Below are positions 16,632-24,741 of a stretch of DNA of 64,000 nucleotides, piece after piece (the stretch's first letter is position 1; the number at the start of each line of letters is the position of its first letter). The stretch is from Oscillibacter valericigenes Sjm18-20. Its GTDB lineage: Bacteria; Bacillota; Clostridia; Oscillospirales; Oscillospiraceae. The position numbers were made by a program, and so were the translations under genes. The notes below the pieces were generated by a model. That model worked only from the letters and a program-made list of their open reading frames with translations. It was not told where the DNA came from and made no database searches. Location: the NCBI GenBank assembly GCA_000283575.1, contig AP012044.1, forward strand, positions 3,782,001 through 3,846,000. Reading direction: 5' to 3'.

Positions 16632-19037
16632 TTACCGCGGAATTTCCTCCATGGTAAAGCCCTCGATGATATCGCCCTCTTTGAGGTCGTTGAATCTCTC
16701 CACCGTCAATCCGCACTCGTAGTTGATGGTAACCTCCTTAACGGAGTCCTTGAACCGCTGCAAAGAGCCCAGCTTGCCCTCGTGGATCACGATGCCGTCC
16801 CGCACCACACGCACGTCGCAGTCGCGGGTCAGTTTGCCGTCCTGCACATAGCAACCTGCGACTGTGCCCACGGAGGAGACCTTGTAAGTCTGGCGAACCT
16901 CCGCGTGACCCAGGACCACTTCCTTGAACTTGGGGGCCAGCATACCCTTCATGGCAGCCTCGATCTCATCGATACAGTCGTAGATCACGCGGTACATCCG
17001 CATATCCACGTTCTGCCGCACCGCGCCGTCTCGGGCGGCGGCGTCCGGACGGACGTTAAAGCCCACGATAATGGCACCGGTAGAAGCGGCCAACATCACA
17101 TCGGATTCGTTGATAGCGCCCACGCCGCCGTGGATGACCCGAACGCCGACCTCCTCGTTGCTGAGCTTTTCCAAAGAAGCCCGAACAGCCTCCACGCTGC
17201 CCTGTACGTCGGCTTTGACGATCAGAGCCAGTTCCTTGCGCTCACCGGCCTGGATTTGGTCAAACAGATTCTCAAGAGACACCTTCTGAATTGGCGCGGC
17301 AGCCTTCAGCTTCTCCTCCGTCTTGCGCTGCTCCACCAGCTCTCTGGCCATGCGCTCATCGGCGACCACATTGAAGGTGCAGCCAGCCGCAGGCGCTTCG
17401 GAAAGGCCCGCGATCTCCACGGGGACAGAGGGACCGGCCTCTTCCATGCGCTTGCCCTTGGAATTGGTCATGGTCCGCACGCGGCCCACGGCAGTGCCGG
17501 CAATGATGGTATCGCCCTGTTTCAGGGTGCCGTTCTGGACCAGTAGCGTTGCGATGGGACCGCGGCCCTTGTCCAGCCTCGCCTCAATCACCGTACCGGA
17601 GGCGGCGCGGTTCGGATTGGCCTTCAGCTCCGCCATTTCGGCAGTCAGGAGCACCATTTCCAGCAGCTTGTCGATTCCTATGTTTTTCTTGGCGGAAATC
17701 GGGCAGCAGATGGTATCGCCGCCCCAGTCCTCGGTCACCAGACCGTACTCCGTCAGCTGCTGCTTGACCTTTTCCGGATTGGCGTTGGGCTTATCAATTT
17801 TGTTGATGGCCACCACAATGGGAATACCCGCGGCTTTGGCGTGATTGATGGATTCCACGGTCTGGGGCATAATGCCGTCGTCCGCCGCCACCACCAGAAT
17901 GGCAATATCCGTAATCATAGCGCCGCGGGCGCGCATGGAGGTGAATGCCTCATGGCCCGGGGTGTCCAGGAAGGTGATGGGCTTACCGTCCAGCCGGGCC
18001 TGATACGCGCCGATATGCTGGGTGATGCCGCCGGCCTCTCCCTCGGCAACCGAGGTGTTGCGGATAGTGTCCAGCAGGGAGGTCTTGCCGTGGTCCACGT
18101 GACCCATGACCACCACCACGGGGGCGCGGGAGACCAAATCCTCTGCCGTGTCCTCGTGGGTGTCGATCAACTGCTCCTCAATGGTGACGGTGACCTCGTG
18201 CTCCACCTTGCAGTTGAACTCCAGTGCCACCAAAGTGGCGGTGTCATAGTCGATGATCTGGGGCAAAGAGGCCATAATGCCATTTTTCATCAGCACTTTG
18301 ACCACCTCAGCACCGGTTTTCTTCATGCGGGAGGCCAGCTCGCCCACGCTGATCTCATCGGGAATGGAGACCTTCAGCGGCGCCTTCTTGGCAATCTCCA
18401 GCTGGAGGCGGCGCATCTTCTCCTTCTCGTCCTGACGCCGTTTGTTGGAAAAAGTCATACCGGGGGCGGGACGCCGGTTATTATTGTTGTGGAACTTCTG
18501 CCTGTTGCCGGAAGGCGCCTGCATTCGCCGCGCTTTCTCGGGAGCCATCTGCTCCAGCCGCTCGTCGTACTTCGCCAGGTTTACGTCTCCGCCCTTGCGG
18601 GTGTCCACCACTTTCTTCTGGGGGACGCGGGTAACAGGCCGTTGCAGCGCGGGTTTCGCCTGTCCGGCGGACGGCTGCGCGGCGGAAGCCGGACGAGCCG
18701 CGGGAGCAGTTGCCTTCTGGGCCTGAGCCCCCGGAGCGGCGGGCCGCTGCCTCTGGGCAGACGGTTCAGCGGGGGCCGGAGCGGAAACGGGAACAGGCTG
18801 CTCCTTTTTCTTCGGCTCCTGATAGGTTTCGGTAAAAATCTCCTGAATGCTGTTCACCGGATGGGCCTGGGTCAAAGACTCAAACACCAGTGACAGTTCG
18901 CCGTCAGTCAACGCCTGCATATTGCTCCTAGGAGCCGTACCGTACTTTCCCAAAATCTCCATCACTTCCTTGTTGGTCAGGCCAAAATCCTTAGCCAGTT
19001 CCCGGACTCTGTATTTATTCGTTGCACTCGTACTCAA
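16632..19037 (-). CDS. infB: Translation initiation factor IF-2
   Basis: 801 residues. The N-terminal IF2_N helix bundle ([20 protein letters not shown]) is followed by a Pro/Ala/Gln-rich disordered linker (about 75-140) and a second IF2_N segment. The G domain has [21 protein letters not shown] and SAK, and C-terminal domains II-IV follow to [10 protein letters not shown]-2 delivers initiator tRNA to the 30S subunit. The chosen start is TTG 19035-19037, 7 bases after GGAGGT; an in-frame ATG at 19050-19052 overlaps that ribosome binding site and is less likely. The codon is unusual for so abundant a protein. The gene lies 86 bp before rbfA. Confidence 0.95.
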   Translation of the reverse strand: MSTSATNKYRVRELAKDFGLTNKEVMEILGKYGTAPRSNMQALTDGELSLVFESLTQAHPVNSIQEIFTETYQEPKKKEQPVPVSAPAPAEPSAQRQRPAAPGAQAQKATAPAARPASAAQPSAGQAKPALQRPVTRVPQKKVVDTRKGGDVNLAKYDERLEQMAPEKARRMQAPSGNRQKFHNNNNRRPAPGMTFSNKRRQDEKEKMRRLQLEIAKKAPLKVSIPDEISVGELASRMKKTGAEVVKVLMKNGIMASLPQIIDYDTATLVALEFNCKVEHEVTVTIEEQLIDTHEDTAEDLVSRAPVVVVMGHVDHGKTSLLDTIRNTSVAEGEAGGITQHIGAYQARLDGKPITFLDTPGHEAFTSMRARGAMITDIAILVVAADDGIMPQTVESINHAKAAGIPIVVAINKIDKPNANPEKVKQQLTEYGLVTEDWGGDTICCPISAKKNIGIDKLLEMVLLTAEMAELKANPNRAASGTVIEARLDKGRGPIATLLVQNGTLKQGDTIIAGTAVGRVRTMTNSKGKRMEEAGPSVPVEIAGLSEAPAAGCTFNVVADERMARELVEQRKTEEKLKAAAPIQKVSLENLFDQIQAGERKELALIVKADVQGSVEAVRASLEKLSNEEVGVRVIHGGVGAINESDVMLAASTGAIIVGFNVRPDAAARDGAVRQNVDMRMYRVIYDCIDEIEAAMKGMLAPKFKEVVLGHAEVRQTYKVSSVGTVAGCYVQDGKLTRDCDVRVVRDGIVIHEGKLGSLQRFKDSVKEVTINYECGLTVERFNDLKEGDIIEGFTMEEIPR

Positions 19038-19232
19038 TAAAGCCACCTCCATCGTTCGCTTGCGAGGGGGACGCCATCTCCTCTCAGCGGCCCGTACCAC
19101 CGATTTCGGTGGATGGGTCAGGGCGCTTTTCCGCGGATGTGCCACCGAAAAAGCAATTTATCTCTCGCCGCCATGCGGCGAAGCAAAGGGAGCGTCGCCC
19201 TCTGCCTGAACCCCCGGAACGGGGGAGTATTT

Positions 19233-20234
19233 TCAATCACACTTCTTGGGAAAGGAACCTTTCCCGTGCTTCACAGGACGGCTGTGGGCAAAGGGCTTTG
19301 GCCCTCTCCCGCCGGCGCCGGGCCTGCCGTAGGGCTTTCGGTCTCCGGGTGCGCCGGGCTTGCCGTAGGGCTTCCGGTCTCCGGGTGCGCCGGGCTTGCC
19401 GTAGGGCTTCCGGTCTCCGGGTGCGCCGGGCTTGCCGTAGGGCTTCCGGTCTCCGGGCGCGCCGGGCCTGCCGTAGGGCTTCCGGTCTCCGGGTGCGCTG
19501 GGCTTGCCGTAGGGCTTTCGGTCTCCGGGTGCGCTGGGCCTGCCGTAGGGCTTTCGGTCTCCGGGTGCGCCGGGCTTGCCGTAGGGCTTTCGGTCTCCGG
19601 GTGCGCTGGGCTTGCCGTAGGGCTTTCGGTCTCCGGGTGCGCCGGGCTTGCCGTAGGGCTTTCGGTCTCCGGGTGCGCTGGGCCTGTCGTAAGGCTTTTG
19701 TCCAAAGCTCTTTCCCTCAGGCGGCCTGCCACCGCCCCGTGCCTGGCGCAGCGGTTTCGCCGGAGGCATCGGCTCCGGCGGCTTCTCCGCCGCTTTCACC
19801 TCGCCGGGCTTCCTCTTTTTCCCACGGCGAAGGTTCTTTTCGTGAAGGGCCTCCTCCGTCTTCCGCAGCGCGGCCCGTTGAGCCTTGACCTCTAAACGGT
19901 CCGCCGCGTCGCCATAGGCCTCCGCATCTTCGTCCGCCAGACGGCGGGCAATGGCGGCGGCAAACCCGATGTCGGTCACACCCAAAAGCGCGCAGTCGGC
20001 CCGTCCAACCGCCTTCCCCAGCTCTTCTTTCGTAAAAGGGACCCGTATTTGAAGGCACTGGCCCATCTCCGAAAAATGGGCCGCCCGCCGGGCGGTGTTC
20101 TCCGCCGCGTCGCTGGCCAGCAGCAACACCCGCACATCCCGCGCCCGGACCGCGGATTCCACCGGCTCCTCGCCGACCTCCAGCATTCCGGCCCGCTTGC
20201 ACAGGCCCAACGTAGACAACAGTTCCCTGCTCAT
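19233..20234 (-). CDS. L7Ae/YlxQ-type RNA-binding protein with a long repetitive basic tail
   Basis: 333 residues; ordinary YlxQ proteins have about 100. Residues 1-100 form the L7Ae/L30e fold: LSTLGLCKRAGMLEVGEEPV, VRVLLLASDAAENT, VPFTKEELGKAVG, CALLGVTDIGFA. Residues 105-180 are helical and Lys/Arg-rich. From 180 to 311 come 11 tandem 12-residue units with the consensus KPYG[KR]P[GS]APGDR, and the C-terminus ends KHGKGSFPKKCD. The start overlaps the ylxR stop by 4 bp. The family probably binds kink-turn RNA. The tail, rich in Gly, Pro, Arg, Lys and Tyr, looks like a disordered RNA-binding extension; its function is unknown. Confidence 0.9.
   Translation of the reverse strand: MSRELLSTLGLCKRAGMLEVGEEPVESAVRARDVRVLLLASDAAENTARRAAHFSEMGQCLQIRVPFTKEELGKAVGRADCALLGVTDIGFAAAIARRLADEDAEAYGDAADRLEVKAQRAALRKTEEALHEKNLRRGKKRKPGEVKAAEKPPEPMPPAKPLRQARGGGRPPEGKSFGQKPYDRPSAPGDRKPYGKPGAPGDRKPYGKPSAPGDRKPYGKPGAPGDRKPYGRPSAPGDRKPYGKPSAPGDRKPYGRPGAPGDRKPYGKPGAPGDRKPYGKPGAPGDRKPYGKPGAPGDRKPYGRPGAGGRGPKPFAHSRPVKHGKGSFPKKCD
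19302..19697 (-). repeat. 36-bp tandem repeat, 11 units, inside the ylxQ-like gene
   Basis: Eleven units of exactly 36 bp code for the 12-residue tail repeat. Ten are nearly identical and the last (residues 300-311) drifts to GGRG. Variation is limited mainly to Lys/Arg and Gly/Ser choices, so the copies are young or kept alike by recombination. Copy number is likely to vary between strains. Confidence 0.95.
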
Positions 20235-20503
20235 TGGCCACCTCCCAACTGACGCTCCATGGCGTCGTATACTTCCGGAGGAATCTGGGTCTCAAAGGCA
20301 CGCTCCAGCGCCCGGGATTTTCGGGCCTTGCGCAGGCACTCCACATTCGGGCATACATACGCGCCCCGACCGGGCTTGCGACCCTTTTCATCCAAAGATA
20401 TCTCGCCCTCCGGGGACTTGACTACCCGGATCAGCGCCTTTTTTTCCTTCATCTCCCGGCAGCCCACACACTGCCGCTGCGGGATTTTTTTCATTTTCGG
20501 CAT
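20231..20503 (-). CDS. ylxR: YlxR/RnpM family RNA-binding protein
   Basis: 90 residues. It carries the DUF448 pattern: RQCVGCREMKEKKALIRVV near the N-terminus and GRGAYVCPNVECLRKARK in the middle. The family binds RNA and has been linked to RNase P modulation in Bacillus. It lies between nusA and ylxQ as in most Firmicutes. ATG 20501-20503 is preceded by GGGGAGGAG; the frame is open further upstream inside nusA but without reason to use it. It overlaps the next gene by 4 bp. Confidence 0.92.
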   Translation of the reverse strand: MPKMKKIPQRQCVGCREMKEKKALIRVVKSPEGEISLDEKGRKPGRGAYVCPNVECLRKARKSRALERAFETQIPPEVYDAMERQLGGGQ

Positions 20504-20528
20504 GGCGCTCCTCCCCGTTCCTCTGTGT

Positions 20529-21701
20529 TTATTCCGCGTCGTTTGCAGACGTCTCGCTCTCAGAAGCGGGTTCCTCCGCTGTAGCCGCATCCGCTGCCGC
20601 CGCTTCTTCCTTATAGCTCTCGGGCTTGATGTCGATCTTATAGCCGGTGAGCCGGGCCGCAAGGCGGGCGTTCTGCCCCTCCTTGCCGATGGCCAGAGAC
20701 AGCTGATCGTCCGGCACCAGCACACGGCAGGCTTTGCCCTCGTCCGCCATCCACACATCCACCACGTCGGCGGGTGCCAGAGCGGCGGCGATGAATACGG
20801 CGGGATCCTCACTGAACTTCACGATGTCGATCTTTTCGCCCCGCAGCTCCGCCACAATGTTTTCCACCCGCTGGCCCTTGGGGCCGACGCAGGCGCCGAT
20901 GGGGTCCACATTTTCATCGTTGGACCAGACCGCCATCTTTGTGCGGCTTCCGGCCTCCCGGGCGATGGACTTGACCTCCACCGTCCCATCGTAAATTTCA
21001 GGGACTTCCAGCTCAAACAGGCGCTTGACAAGGCCCGGATGGGTCCGGGAGATCAGCACCTGGGGGCCGCGGGTGGACCGGCGGACCTCCACCACGTACA
21101 CCTTAACGTGCATTCCCTCCACCAGCTCCTCGCCGGGGACCTGTTCGCCTGCCATCAGCAGCGCCTCGGTGGACTCGGTTCCGGTTCCGATGCGCAAAGA
21201 GACGTTGCCGTTTCGGGGATCAATCCGGGTGACCACCCCGGTGAGAATCTCGTGCTGCTTGGAGTTGAACTCCTCATACACCATTCCCCGCTCGGCTTCC
21301 CGCAGGCCCTGAATGATGACCTGCTTGCCGTTGCCCGCGGCAATGCGGCCAAAGTCCGTGTTGTTCACGGGAACGTTGATCACGTCACCAATCTCATACT
21401 TGGCCGACATTTTCTTCGCCTCTTCCAAAGGCACCTCGTTGAAGGGATCCACATAGTCCTCTTCATCCACCACGTTTTTCTGGACATACATCTGCAGCGT
21501 CCGATGCTCCACATCCACGTCCACAATCACGTTGTCCACCTGGTCCTTGCAGTCCCGCTTATAGGCGGTGGTCAGCGCCTGAACGATCTTATCCAGCATA
21601 AAGGACTGGGGGATATTCCGCTCTTTTTCAATCATTTCCAGCGCGGTGAAAATCTCATTGCAGTTCATGCCGGCGGGTTCCTTCTGCTTCTTGCCTCTCA
21701 T
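20529..21701 (-). CDS. nusA: Transcription termination/antitermination factor NusA
   Basis: 390 residues. The N-terminal RNA-polymerase-binding domain begins near MNCNEIFTALEMIEKERNIP. The S1 domain (about 130-200) is followed by two KH domains, with MAVWSNDENVDPIGACVG then KGQRVENIVAELRGEKID. The C-terminus after about 350 is an Ala/Glu-rich acidic tail rather than the extra repeats seen in E. coli. ATG 21699-21701 is selected because AAAGGAG stands 8 bases upstream; this adds MRGKKQKEPAG before the usual first block. NusA binds nascent RNA and modulates pausing and termination, which is relevant to the hairpins in its own operon leader. Confidence 0.95.
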   Translation of the reverse strand: MRGKKQKEPAGMNCNEIFTALEMIEKERNIPQSFMLDKIVQALTTAYKRDCKDQVDNVIVDVDVEHRTLQMYVQKNVVDEEDYVDPFNEVPLEEAKKMSAKYEIGDVINVPVNNTDFGRIAAGNGKQVIIQGLREAERGMVYEEFNSKQHEILTGVVTRIDPRNGNVSLRIGTGTESTEALLMAGEQVPGEELVEGMHVKVYVVEVRRSTRGPQVLISRTHPGLVKRLFELEVPEIYDGTVEVKSIAREAGSRTKMAVWSNDENVDPIGACVGPKGQRVENIVAELRGEKIDIVKFSEDPAVFIAAALAPADVVDVWMADEGKACRVLVPDDQLSLAIGKEGQNARLAARLTGYKIDIKPESYKEEAAAADAATAEEPASESETSANDAE

Positions 21702-21759
21702 TGCCTGTACTCCTTTTATGATATGATACGTTTTCTTCGTTCGTTTTATTTTTCCCGGA

Positions 21760-22224
21760 TCAGGAGATTTCCACCCGCAGTCGCACCAGCGCGGCATCCG
21801 CCTTTTCAAAGGTCATTTCCAGCGTCCCAACACGCACCGTGACAGCCCCGGTCTTTTCGTCGTATCCGACCAGTGTCCCGGCAAATTCCTTCCGCCCGTC
21901 CCGGTTGCGGTACAGCCGGACGGTGACGGGGCTTCCCATGAATCTCGCAAAATCACCGGGCCGCTTCAGCGCCCGTTCCGCGCCTGCGGAGCCGACCTCC
22001 AGCGTATAGCTCCCCTCAATGGGGTCCGCCTCGTCCAGCAAATCCGAGAGCTGTCTGGAAATGGCCTCGCAGTCCAGAATGTCCACGCCGCCCTCCTTGT
22101 CCAACAGCACCCGGAGGTACCAGGTGCCCGCCTCCTTCACGTATTCCACATCCCAGAGGGTACAGCCCCGTTCCGCAATGACGGGGGCCGCCAGCCCAGC
22201 GGTCAGTTCCGTGATCTTTTTCAA
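21760..22224 (-). CDS. rimP: Ribosome maturation factor RimP
   Basis: 154 residues. RimP acts in maturation of the 30S subunit. It begins MKKITELTAGLAAPVIAERG and contains LWDVEYVKEAGTWYLRVLLD and DILDCEAISRQLSDLLDEAD, followed by YTLEVGSAGAERAL, where relatives usually have EVSSPGLDRPL. It is the first gene of the operon with a purine-rich AAAGGGAGG site. A leader of about 130 nt with terminator-like hairpins separates it from the promoter. Confidence 0.93.
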   Translation of the reverse strand: MKKITELTAGLAAPVIAERGCTLWDVEYVKEAGTWYLRVLLDKEGGVDILDCEAISRQLSDLLDEADPIEGSYTLEVGSAGAERALKRPGDFARFMGSPVTVRLYRNRDGRKEFAGTLVGYDEKTGAVTVRVGTLEMTFEKADAALVRLRVEIS

Positions 22225-22282
22225 GCAAACGCCTCCCTTTCACGCCGTTCAGGTCCGGCAAAACTTCCAGTTTTTTTAAATT

Positions 22283-22331
22283 TTGGCCCTTGGAAAAAGG
22301 CCAACAAAAAGAGCGGACACAAGGTCCACTC
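22283..22331 (-). terminator. Candidate attenuator in the rimP-nusA leader
   Basis: On the minus strand GAGTGGAC (22324-22331) pairs over 8 bp (one G-T) with GTCCGCTC (22311-22318) around a 5-base loop, followed by TTTTTG: a complete intrinsic terminator about 25 nt after the predicted transcription start. A second small hairpin, TTGGCC/GGCCAA (22283-22302), follows at once and ends in a T-rich tract. Both lie between the promoter and rimP, so read-through must be allowed for the operon to be expressed. Control by NusA itself is a guess based on known autoregulation of nusA operons. Confidence 0.55.
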
Positions 22332-22358
22332 CACACAACTACCATTACTACCTTGTTT

Positions 22359-22387
22359 ACAGTATCACGCTTTTCCCTGAAAATCAA
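22359..22387 (-). promoter_or_regulatory. Promoter of the rimP-nusA-infB operon
   Basis: On the minus strand TTGATT (22382-22387), 17 bp, TACTGT (22359-22364) with a TG one base upstream of the -10 box. Expected start near 22352. It lies just downstream of a 30-bp palindrome. Confidence 0.55.
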
Positions 22388-22417
22388 GCATTTTCTTTGA
22401 GAATTCAAAGAAAATGC
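22388..22417. repeat. 30-bp AT-rich palindrome abutting the nusA operon promoter
   Basis: GCATTTTCTTTGA and TCAAAGAAAATGC are exact complements separated by four bases. The element ends one base before the -35 box. It could be a protein operator or a transcript-end hairpin; it has no terminal T-run on either side. Confidence 0.6.
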
Positions 22418-22428
22418 CTGGAAACATG

Positions 22429-22457
22429 AAAAACCGGAGCACGTGACGCGCTCCGGT
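22429..22457 (-). terminator. Intrinsic terminator of the zur-ABC operon
   Basis: On the minus strand ACCGGAGC (22450-22457) pairs with GCTCCGGT (22433-22440), followed by TTTT. It lies 138 bp after the permease stop. The stretch in between keeps an open frame but shows no recognisable protein. Confidence 0.7.
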
Positions 22458-22594
22458 CCCATTTTTCCGAAAATTGCTTCAAAATAGCCGGAGGCCGCGA
22501 TACCTGTGACGGTGTCCGTGGCAATGGCGGATTCCATCACGCCCATGTGCACTGGGGTCACGCTGCCATCATTGGCTCCAAGCCGGAAAATCGT

Positions 22595-23413
22595 TCAGGT
22601 TTTTTTCCGCAGCCACTGAATAACGCAGGCCAGCAGGAACAAAACCAGGTCCGCCACCACCACCGTGGCTCCCACCGGCGTGGACTCCGCAAAGGAAATG
22701 ATCAGTCCCGCGCCAAAGCAGAGGACAGCGGTGGCCCCCGCGCAGAGCACCACGCCCCGGAAGCTGCGGAACAGCCGCATGGCCGTCAACGCCGGAAAGA
22801 TCACAAGGGAGGAGATCAGCATGGCCCCCATCATCCGCATTCCCAGAACAATGGTCAGCGCTGTCAAAATGGATAGAAGCGTGTTATACAGCTCCACCCG
22901 CATTCCGGTGGCCCGGGCAAAGTTCTCATCAAAAGTGATGGCAAACAGCTTGTGGTAAAACAGAACAAACAGCGCCAGCACCGCCGCGGACACCGCCGCG
23001 GAAAGTAACACGTCCGTCTCCGTCATGGCCAGCACGCTGCCGAACATATAGTTATCCACGTCGGTGGTCATTCCGGTGGTCAGTGAAATCACCAGAACTC
23101 CAATGGCCAGCGCCGACGCACTGATCACGGCAATGGCCGCATCGTTGCCCATTCGGCTTCCGGATGTTGCCAGCCGCAACAGAAAGAACGCGGACAAAAT
23201 CACCACGGGAATGGAAAAATACAACGGCGTGATACCCAGCGCCACCGCTACCGCCAGCGCCCCGAAGGATACGTGGCTCAGCCCGTCGCCGATCATGGAG
23301 TACCGCTTTAAAACCAGCGACACGCCCAAAAGCGCCGCGCACAGGCTCACCAGAACGCCCGCGATCAGTGCCCGCTGCATAAAGGGCCAGGAGAACATCT
23401 CCAATAGTTCCAT
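22595..23413 (-). CDS. znuB: Zinc/manganese-type ABC transporter permease
   Basis: 272 residues with about eight membrane helices, an ABC-3 family permease. Typical segments are MQRALIAGVLVSLCAALLGV, LVLKRYSMIGDGLSHVSFGA, YMFGSVLAMTETDV and LGMRMMGAMLISSLVIFPAL. It would pass Zn2+ or Mn2+ across the membrane using the ATPase encoded just upstream; its ATG overlaps that gene's stop by one base (TAATG). The Fur-type regulator upstream with its operator supports metal uptake, and zinc is the more likely metal. No substrate-binding protein gene is adjacent. Confidence 0.9.
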   Translation of the reverse strand: MELLEMFSWPFMQRALIAGVLVSLCAALLGVSLVLKRYSMIGDGLSHVSFGALAVAVALGITPLYFSIPVVILSAFFLLRLATSGSRMGNDAAIAVISASALAIGVLVISLTTGMTTDVDNYMFGSVLAMTETDVLLSAAVSAAVLALFVLFYHKLFAITFDENFARATGMRVELYNTLLSILTALTIVLGMRMMGAMLISSLVIFPALTAMRLFRSFRGVVLCAGATAVLCFGAGLIISFAESTPVGATVVVADLVLFLLACVIQWLRKKT

Positions 23414-24126
23414 TACTGCTCCTCCTTCCGGAACCGGCGGCCCTCCGGCGACCGGAGATAATCCTCCGCCGTACCGTAAAACCAGCTCTTTTTTCCGATG
23501 TGCAGCACCATCCGGGCGTTTTCCAAAGCGGAGCGCAAATCGTGGGTCACCATGACCACCGCCATGCCCTCTTTTTCATTGAGATAGCGCAGGGTTTTAT
23601 AAAGATCCTGCGCCGCGGCGGGGTCCAGCCCCGTGATGGGCTCGTCCAGAATCAAAAGCCGTCCGGCGGCGCACAGCGCCCGGGCCAGTAAAACCCGTTG
23701 CTGCTGCCCACCGGAGAGATCCCGATAGCACCGGTCCTTCAATTCGAGAATGCCCAGCTTGCCGATGGCCTGCAGCGCCGCGGTCTTCTGGGCCGCCGTG
23801 TAGAAAAACCGGAACCCCCTCCGGTTCAGGAAGCCGGACAGCACCACCTCGTAAACCGTGGCAGGGAAATCCTTCTGGGCCCGGGTCTGCTGGGGCAGGT
23901 AGCCCACCGCGCCGTTTTTCAGCTCCGCCGCCCGGTCAATGCTGCCCTCCATAGGGCTGATGAGACCCAGCAATCCTTTCATCAGTGTGGATTTTCCAGA
24001 CCCGTTGTCCCCCACCACACACAGATAGTCTCCAGCGGACACGCTCAGATTCAGCCCCGACAGCACCGCACGGCCCTCATAGCCCAGGGCCGCGTCCCGG
24101 CAGACGATCAATTCATTTGTCTCCAT
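23413..24126 (-). CDS. znuC: Zinc/manganese-type ABC transporter ATPase
   Basis: 237 residues. Walker A is GDNGSGKST, the Q-loop lies in GYLPQQTRAQ, the signature is LSGGQQQRVLLARAL, and Walker B is LLILDEPITGLDP, followed by the switch His in MVTHDL. ATG 24124-24126 with AAAGGAG upstream lies inside the 3' end of the regulator gene, an overlap of 14 bp, so translation is coupled. It forms a transporter with the permease that follows. The family covers Zn, Mn and Fe importers; zinc is inferred from the regulator and operator type. Confidence 0.9.
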   Translation of the reverse strand: METNELIVCRDAALGYEGRAVLSGLNLSVSAGDYLCVVGDNGSGKSTLMKGLLGLISPMEGSIDRAAELKNGAVGYLPQQTRAQKDFPATVYEVVLSGFLNRRGFRFFYTAAQKTAALQAIGKLGILELKDRCYRDLSGGQQQRVLLARALCAAGRLLILDEPITGLDPAAAQDLYKTLRYLNEKEGMAVVMVTHDLRSALENARMVLHIGKKSWFYGTAEDYLRSPEGRRFRKEEQ

Positions 24127-24535
24127 GTTCCCGCTCCTTTTCCGCACAGGCTTCGCACAGCCCGGAAAACAGCGTCCGGCGGTGGTCCACCGCAAAATGA
24201 TGCTCCCGCAGCAAATGTTCGTACAGGGGCTGCAATTGGGTGCAATCCAGATGGAGGATACGTCCGCAGGACTCGCACTTCAAAAGCAGGCAGTCCTGCT
24301 TTCCGTCTCCCTCCGGGTGCGTGCAATACTGGAAGTAGGCCCCCTCCTCGGTATTTACCTTGTGAATCCGGCCCGCGGCTTCCAGCTTTTCCATCTGCCG
24401 GTACACCGTGGCAAGACCCACCGGATGTCCGCTGCACCTCAGCTCCGCCGCCAGATCCGCCGCGGACATGGGTTCGTCCCGCCGCGCCTTCAGGCAGTTC
24501 AAAATCGCCTGCTGCTGTTTTGTGGAATAGGGCAT
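24113..24535 (-). CDS. zur: Fur-family metal-responsive repressor, probably Zur
   Basis: 140 residues. The winged helix (about 1-80) contains LATVYRQMEKLEAAGRIHKV, the family's recognition helix. The dimer domain has two CxxC zinc pairs, KCESCGRI and LCEACAEK, and the histidine cluster EHLLREHHFAVDHRR. These belong to the structural and regulatory zinc sites. It heads an operon with the ABC ATPase and permease genes, and a perfect 15-bp palindrome lies 22 bp before its start, so it very likely represses its own operon. Fur or PerR identity is less likely given the ZnuBC-type neighbours but is not excluded. Confidence 0.85.
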   Translation of the reverse strand: MPYSTKQQQAILNCLKARRDEPMSAADLAAELRCSGHPVGLATVYRQMEKLEAAGRIHKVNTEEGAYFQYCTHPEGDGKQDCLLLKCESCGRILHLDCTQLQPLYEHLLREHHFAVDHRRTLFSGLCEACAEKEREHGDK

Positions 24536-24557
24536 ATAGCGCCTCTCCTTTTAAAAT

Positions 24558-24572
24558 TGAAAATCATTTTCA
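24558..24572. promoter_or_regulatory. Fur/Zur-type operator, perfect 7-1-7 palindrome
   Basis: TGAAAATCATTTTCA is an exact inverted repeat of 7 bases around one central base, the architecture of Fur-family boxes. It abuts the -10 box of the zur operon, where a bound repressor would block RNA polymerase. Confidence 0.8.
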
Positions 24573-24600
24573 TATTATAGGTGCCGGTGGAAATTGTCAA
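24572..24600 (-). promoter_or_regulatory. Promoter of the zur-znuCB operon
   Basis: On the minus strand TTGACA (24595-24600), a consensus -35 box, is followed after 17 bp by TAATAT (24572-24577). A TATAAT two bases earlier gives a 15-bp spacer. The operator overlaps the downstream edge. Confidence 0.7.
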
Positions 24601-24616
24601 GTGTATCGTTTTCATG

Positions 24617-24645
24617 TTGCAAACGGCGGCGCAAAAGTGTATGGT
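24617..24645 (+). promoter_or_regulatory. Promoter of the nucleotidyltransferase gene
   Basis: TTGCAA (24617-24622), 17 bp, TATGGT (24640-24645). It is divergent from the zur promoter, about 100 bp before the ATG at 24742. Confidence 0.45.
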
Positions 24646-24741
24646 AAAGGCAGGACTGTGAAGTGCAGTCCAATTTTACGCAACGATTACGCAACAGCGC
24701 GCCTGCCCATGCGGGCCGCGCGGCGAACGTATGGAGGGTTT

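Noticed and set aside
16608..18893. Long plus-strand frames opposite infB (312 and 350 codons).
   Set aside because: They are antisense shadows of IF-2, His/Gly/Leu-rich, without start signals.
19302..19697. A regular 36-bp repeat that could suggest a CRISPR array.
   Set aside because: The units are directly joined with no unique spacers, lie inside a gene in phase with codons, and no cas genes are near.
19022..19895. Two plus-strand frames of about 260-290 codons with an Arg/Ala/Gly/Cys repeat.
   Set aside because: They are the antisense reading of the 36-bp repeat in the ylxQ-like gene; the repeat period keeps all frames open.
22430..22594. A continued open frame after the znuB stop that could be a small gene or read-through extension.
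   Set aside because: It contains no ribosome binding site or known motif and runs into the terminator and nusA promoter; kept only as an unexplained stretch.
23698..24741. A long in-frame upstream extension of the nucleotidyltransferase gene.
   Set aside because: It lies opposite znuC and zur and crosses their promoter and operator; the nucleotide-binding N-terminus starts exactly at the ATG 24742.
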